A stretch of DNA of 64,000 bases from Halobacillus salinus. Lineage in GTDB: Bacteria > Bacillota > Bacilli > Bacillales > Halobacillaceae. This document shows positions 63,379 to 64,000 of the stretch, piece after piece; the stretch's first letter is position 1; each line of letters starts with the position of its first letter. The translations under genes were made by a program, and so were the position numbers. The notes under the pieces were generated by a model. The model worked only from the letters and a program-made list of their open reading frames with translations, did not search any database and was not told where the DNA came from. The DNA is taken from assembly GCF_004684905.1 (NCBI RefSeq), contig NZ_SRJC01000001.1:558001-622000 (forward strand), in the 5' to 3' direction.

Positions 63379-64000
63379 TTGCTAAGAGATTTTTTCAGCA
63401 AGAAAAAACGCTATGCATCCATACCTAGACAAGAAGCAAAAAAGGATGTACCAGAAGGGCTTATGCAGAAGTGCCCAAACTGCCAGAAGATTTTTTACAG
63501 AAAAGAATTACAACGAAATATGAATGTATGCCCACATTGTGACCATCACCACCGTCTAACTGCATACGAGCGGTTGCAGCACTTATTTGATGAGGGTTCC
63601 TTTGAAGAATGGGACAAGCATATGATTTCAAATAATCCTCTTCAATTTCCAGAATACGAGGAGAAGTTAGAGAAAGACCGACTGAAATCTGACTTGAACG
63701 AAGCTGTAGTAACTGGTAAAGCATCCTTAGAAGGGAAAGAAACAGCTGTTGCAGTGATGGATGCTAGATTCAGGATGGGAAGTATGGGATCTGTTGTAGG
63801 AGAAAAGATCACCAACGCCATCGAAAATGCGAGGAAACAAAAAATTCCTTTCATCATTTTCACAGCTTCTGGAGGAGCACGTATGCAAGAAGGTGTGCTC
63901 AGCTTAATGCAGATGGGTAAAACATCCGTTGCCTTGCAACGACTGCATGCAGAAGGTGGCCTGTTCATTTCGGTAATGACCCACCCGACAACTGGAGGAG
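63379..64000 (+). CDS. accD: Acetyl-CoA carboxylase carboxyltransferase subunit beta, 3'-truncated by the window edge
   Basis: First 207 residues of the carboxyltransferase beta subunit, which with AccA moves the carboxyl group from biotin to acetyl-CoA, the first step of fatty acid synthesis. The zinc ribbon is formed by Cys32, Cys35, Cys51 and Cys54 (KCPNCQ and VCPHCD). The crotonase-like core follows, with [18 protein letters not shown] start, with AAAGGAGG eight bases upstream. The frame is still open at the last base. Confidence 0.95.
   Translation, partial: MLRDFFSKKKRYASIPRQEAKKDVPEGLMQKCPNCQKIFYRKELQRNMNVCPHCDHHHRLTAYERLQHLFDEGSFEEWDKHMISNNPLQFPEYEEKLEKDRLKSDLNEAVVTGKASLEGKETAVAVMDARFRMGSMGSVVGEKITNAIENARKQKIPFIIFTASGGARMQEGVLSLMQMGKTSVALQRLHAEGGLFISVMTHPTTGG

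Overview
This window is ordinary chromosome from a low-GC, endospore-forming member of the Bacillaceae. Evidence: a tyrosine T-box, TTG and GTG starts behind strong AGGAGG ribosome binding sites, sspK, ytrHI, refZ, CcpA with an HPr carrying Ser46, and EzrA. Gene order matches several blocks of the Bacillus subtilis chromosome: yfhH-sspK-yfhJ-yfhP-mutY-yfhS; ytpQR-sftA-murC-ytxGHJ-aroA-ccpA-motPS-acuCBA; tyrS-rpsD-dgcP-msr-refZ-hisJ-ezrA-nifZ-thiI; ytkL-ytoI-ytpI-nrnA-ytrIH-dnaE-ytsJ-accD. Sodium-type MotPS stators and very acidic extracellular or linker regions suggest a moderately halophilic or alkaliphilic genus such as Halobacillus or Thalassobacillus; the genus is inference only.

Layout. 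Bases 1-2000 hold the 3' part of a glucose-type PTS permease and ptsH. Bases 2.0-6.3 kb hold an SDR enzyme and the yfh block, including sspK and a 47-codon gene overlapping its end. Bases 6.4-14.9 kb run rightward: ytpQ, ytpR, the DNA translocase sftA, a nicotinate phosphoribosyltransferase-like gene, murC and ytxGHJ behind a sigma-B-type promoter. A leftward 715-residue FtsA-like ATPase (15.0-17.1 kb) interrupts the B. subtilis order. Then come aroA, ccpA, motPS and the leftward acuABC operon, followed by a large class A penicillin-binding protein where B. subtilis has acsA. tyrS (T-box) and rpsD (long leader) converge.

Bases 29.6-49.0 kb hold a GAF-GGDEF protein, free methionine sulfoxide reductase, refZ (sigma-H-type promoter), hisJ, ezrA, nifZ-thiI, an amidohydrolase, nadK, ytxK, ackA (cre plus promoter), an EcsC-family gene coupled to moaB, a universal stress protein, a 39-codon gene, an NCS1 permease, ytkK and ald. 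Bases 49.2-53.3 kb are the most system-like region: a predicted ECF (sigma-W-type) promoter drives DUF4178, PspA, DUF4247, DUF350 and a membrane-bound spermidine-synthase-like protein, with two internal hairpins that could grade expression. Bases 53.3-64.0 kb hold ytkL, ytoI, ytpI, nrnA, ytrIH, dnaE, a malic enzyme with a perfect FadR-like operator, the adjacent FadR-type regulator, and the start of accD preceded by an inverted pair of Spo0A-box cores.

Themes are carbon overflow control (HPr, CcpA, ackA cre, acu genes, malic enzyme), sporulation-linked control (sspK, refZ, ytrHI, accD) and envelope stress (PspA cluster). No rRNA, tRNA, CRISPR array, insertion sequence or prophage was seen. 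Family assignments come from reading motifs and remembered relatives; no database search was run.
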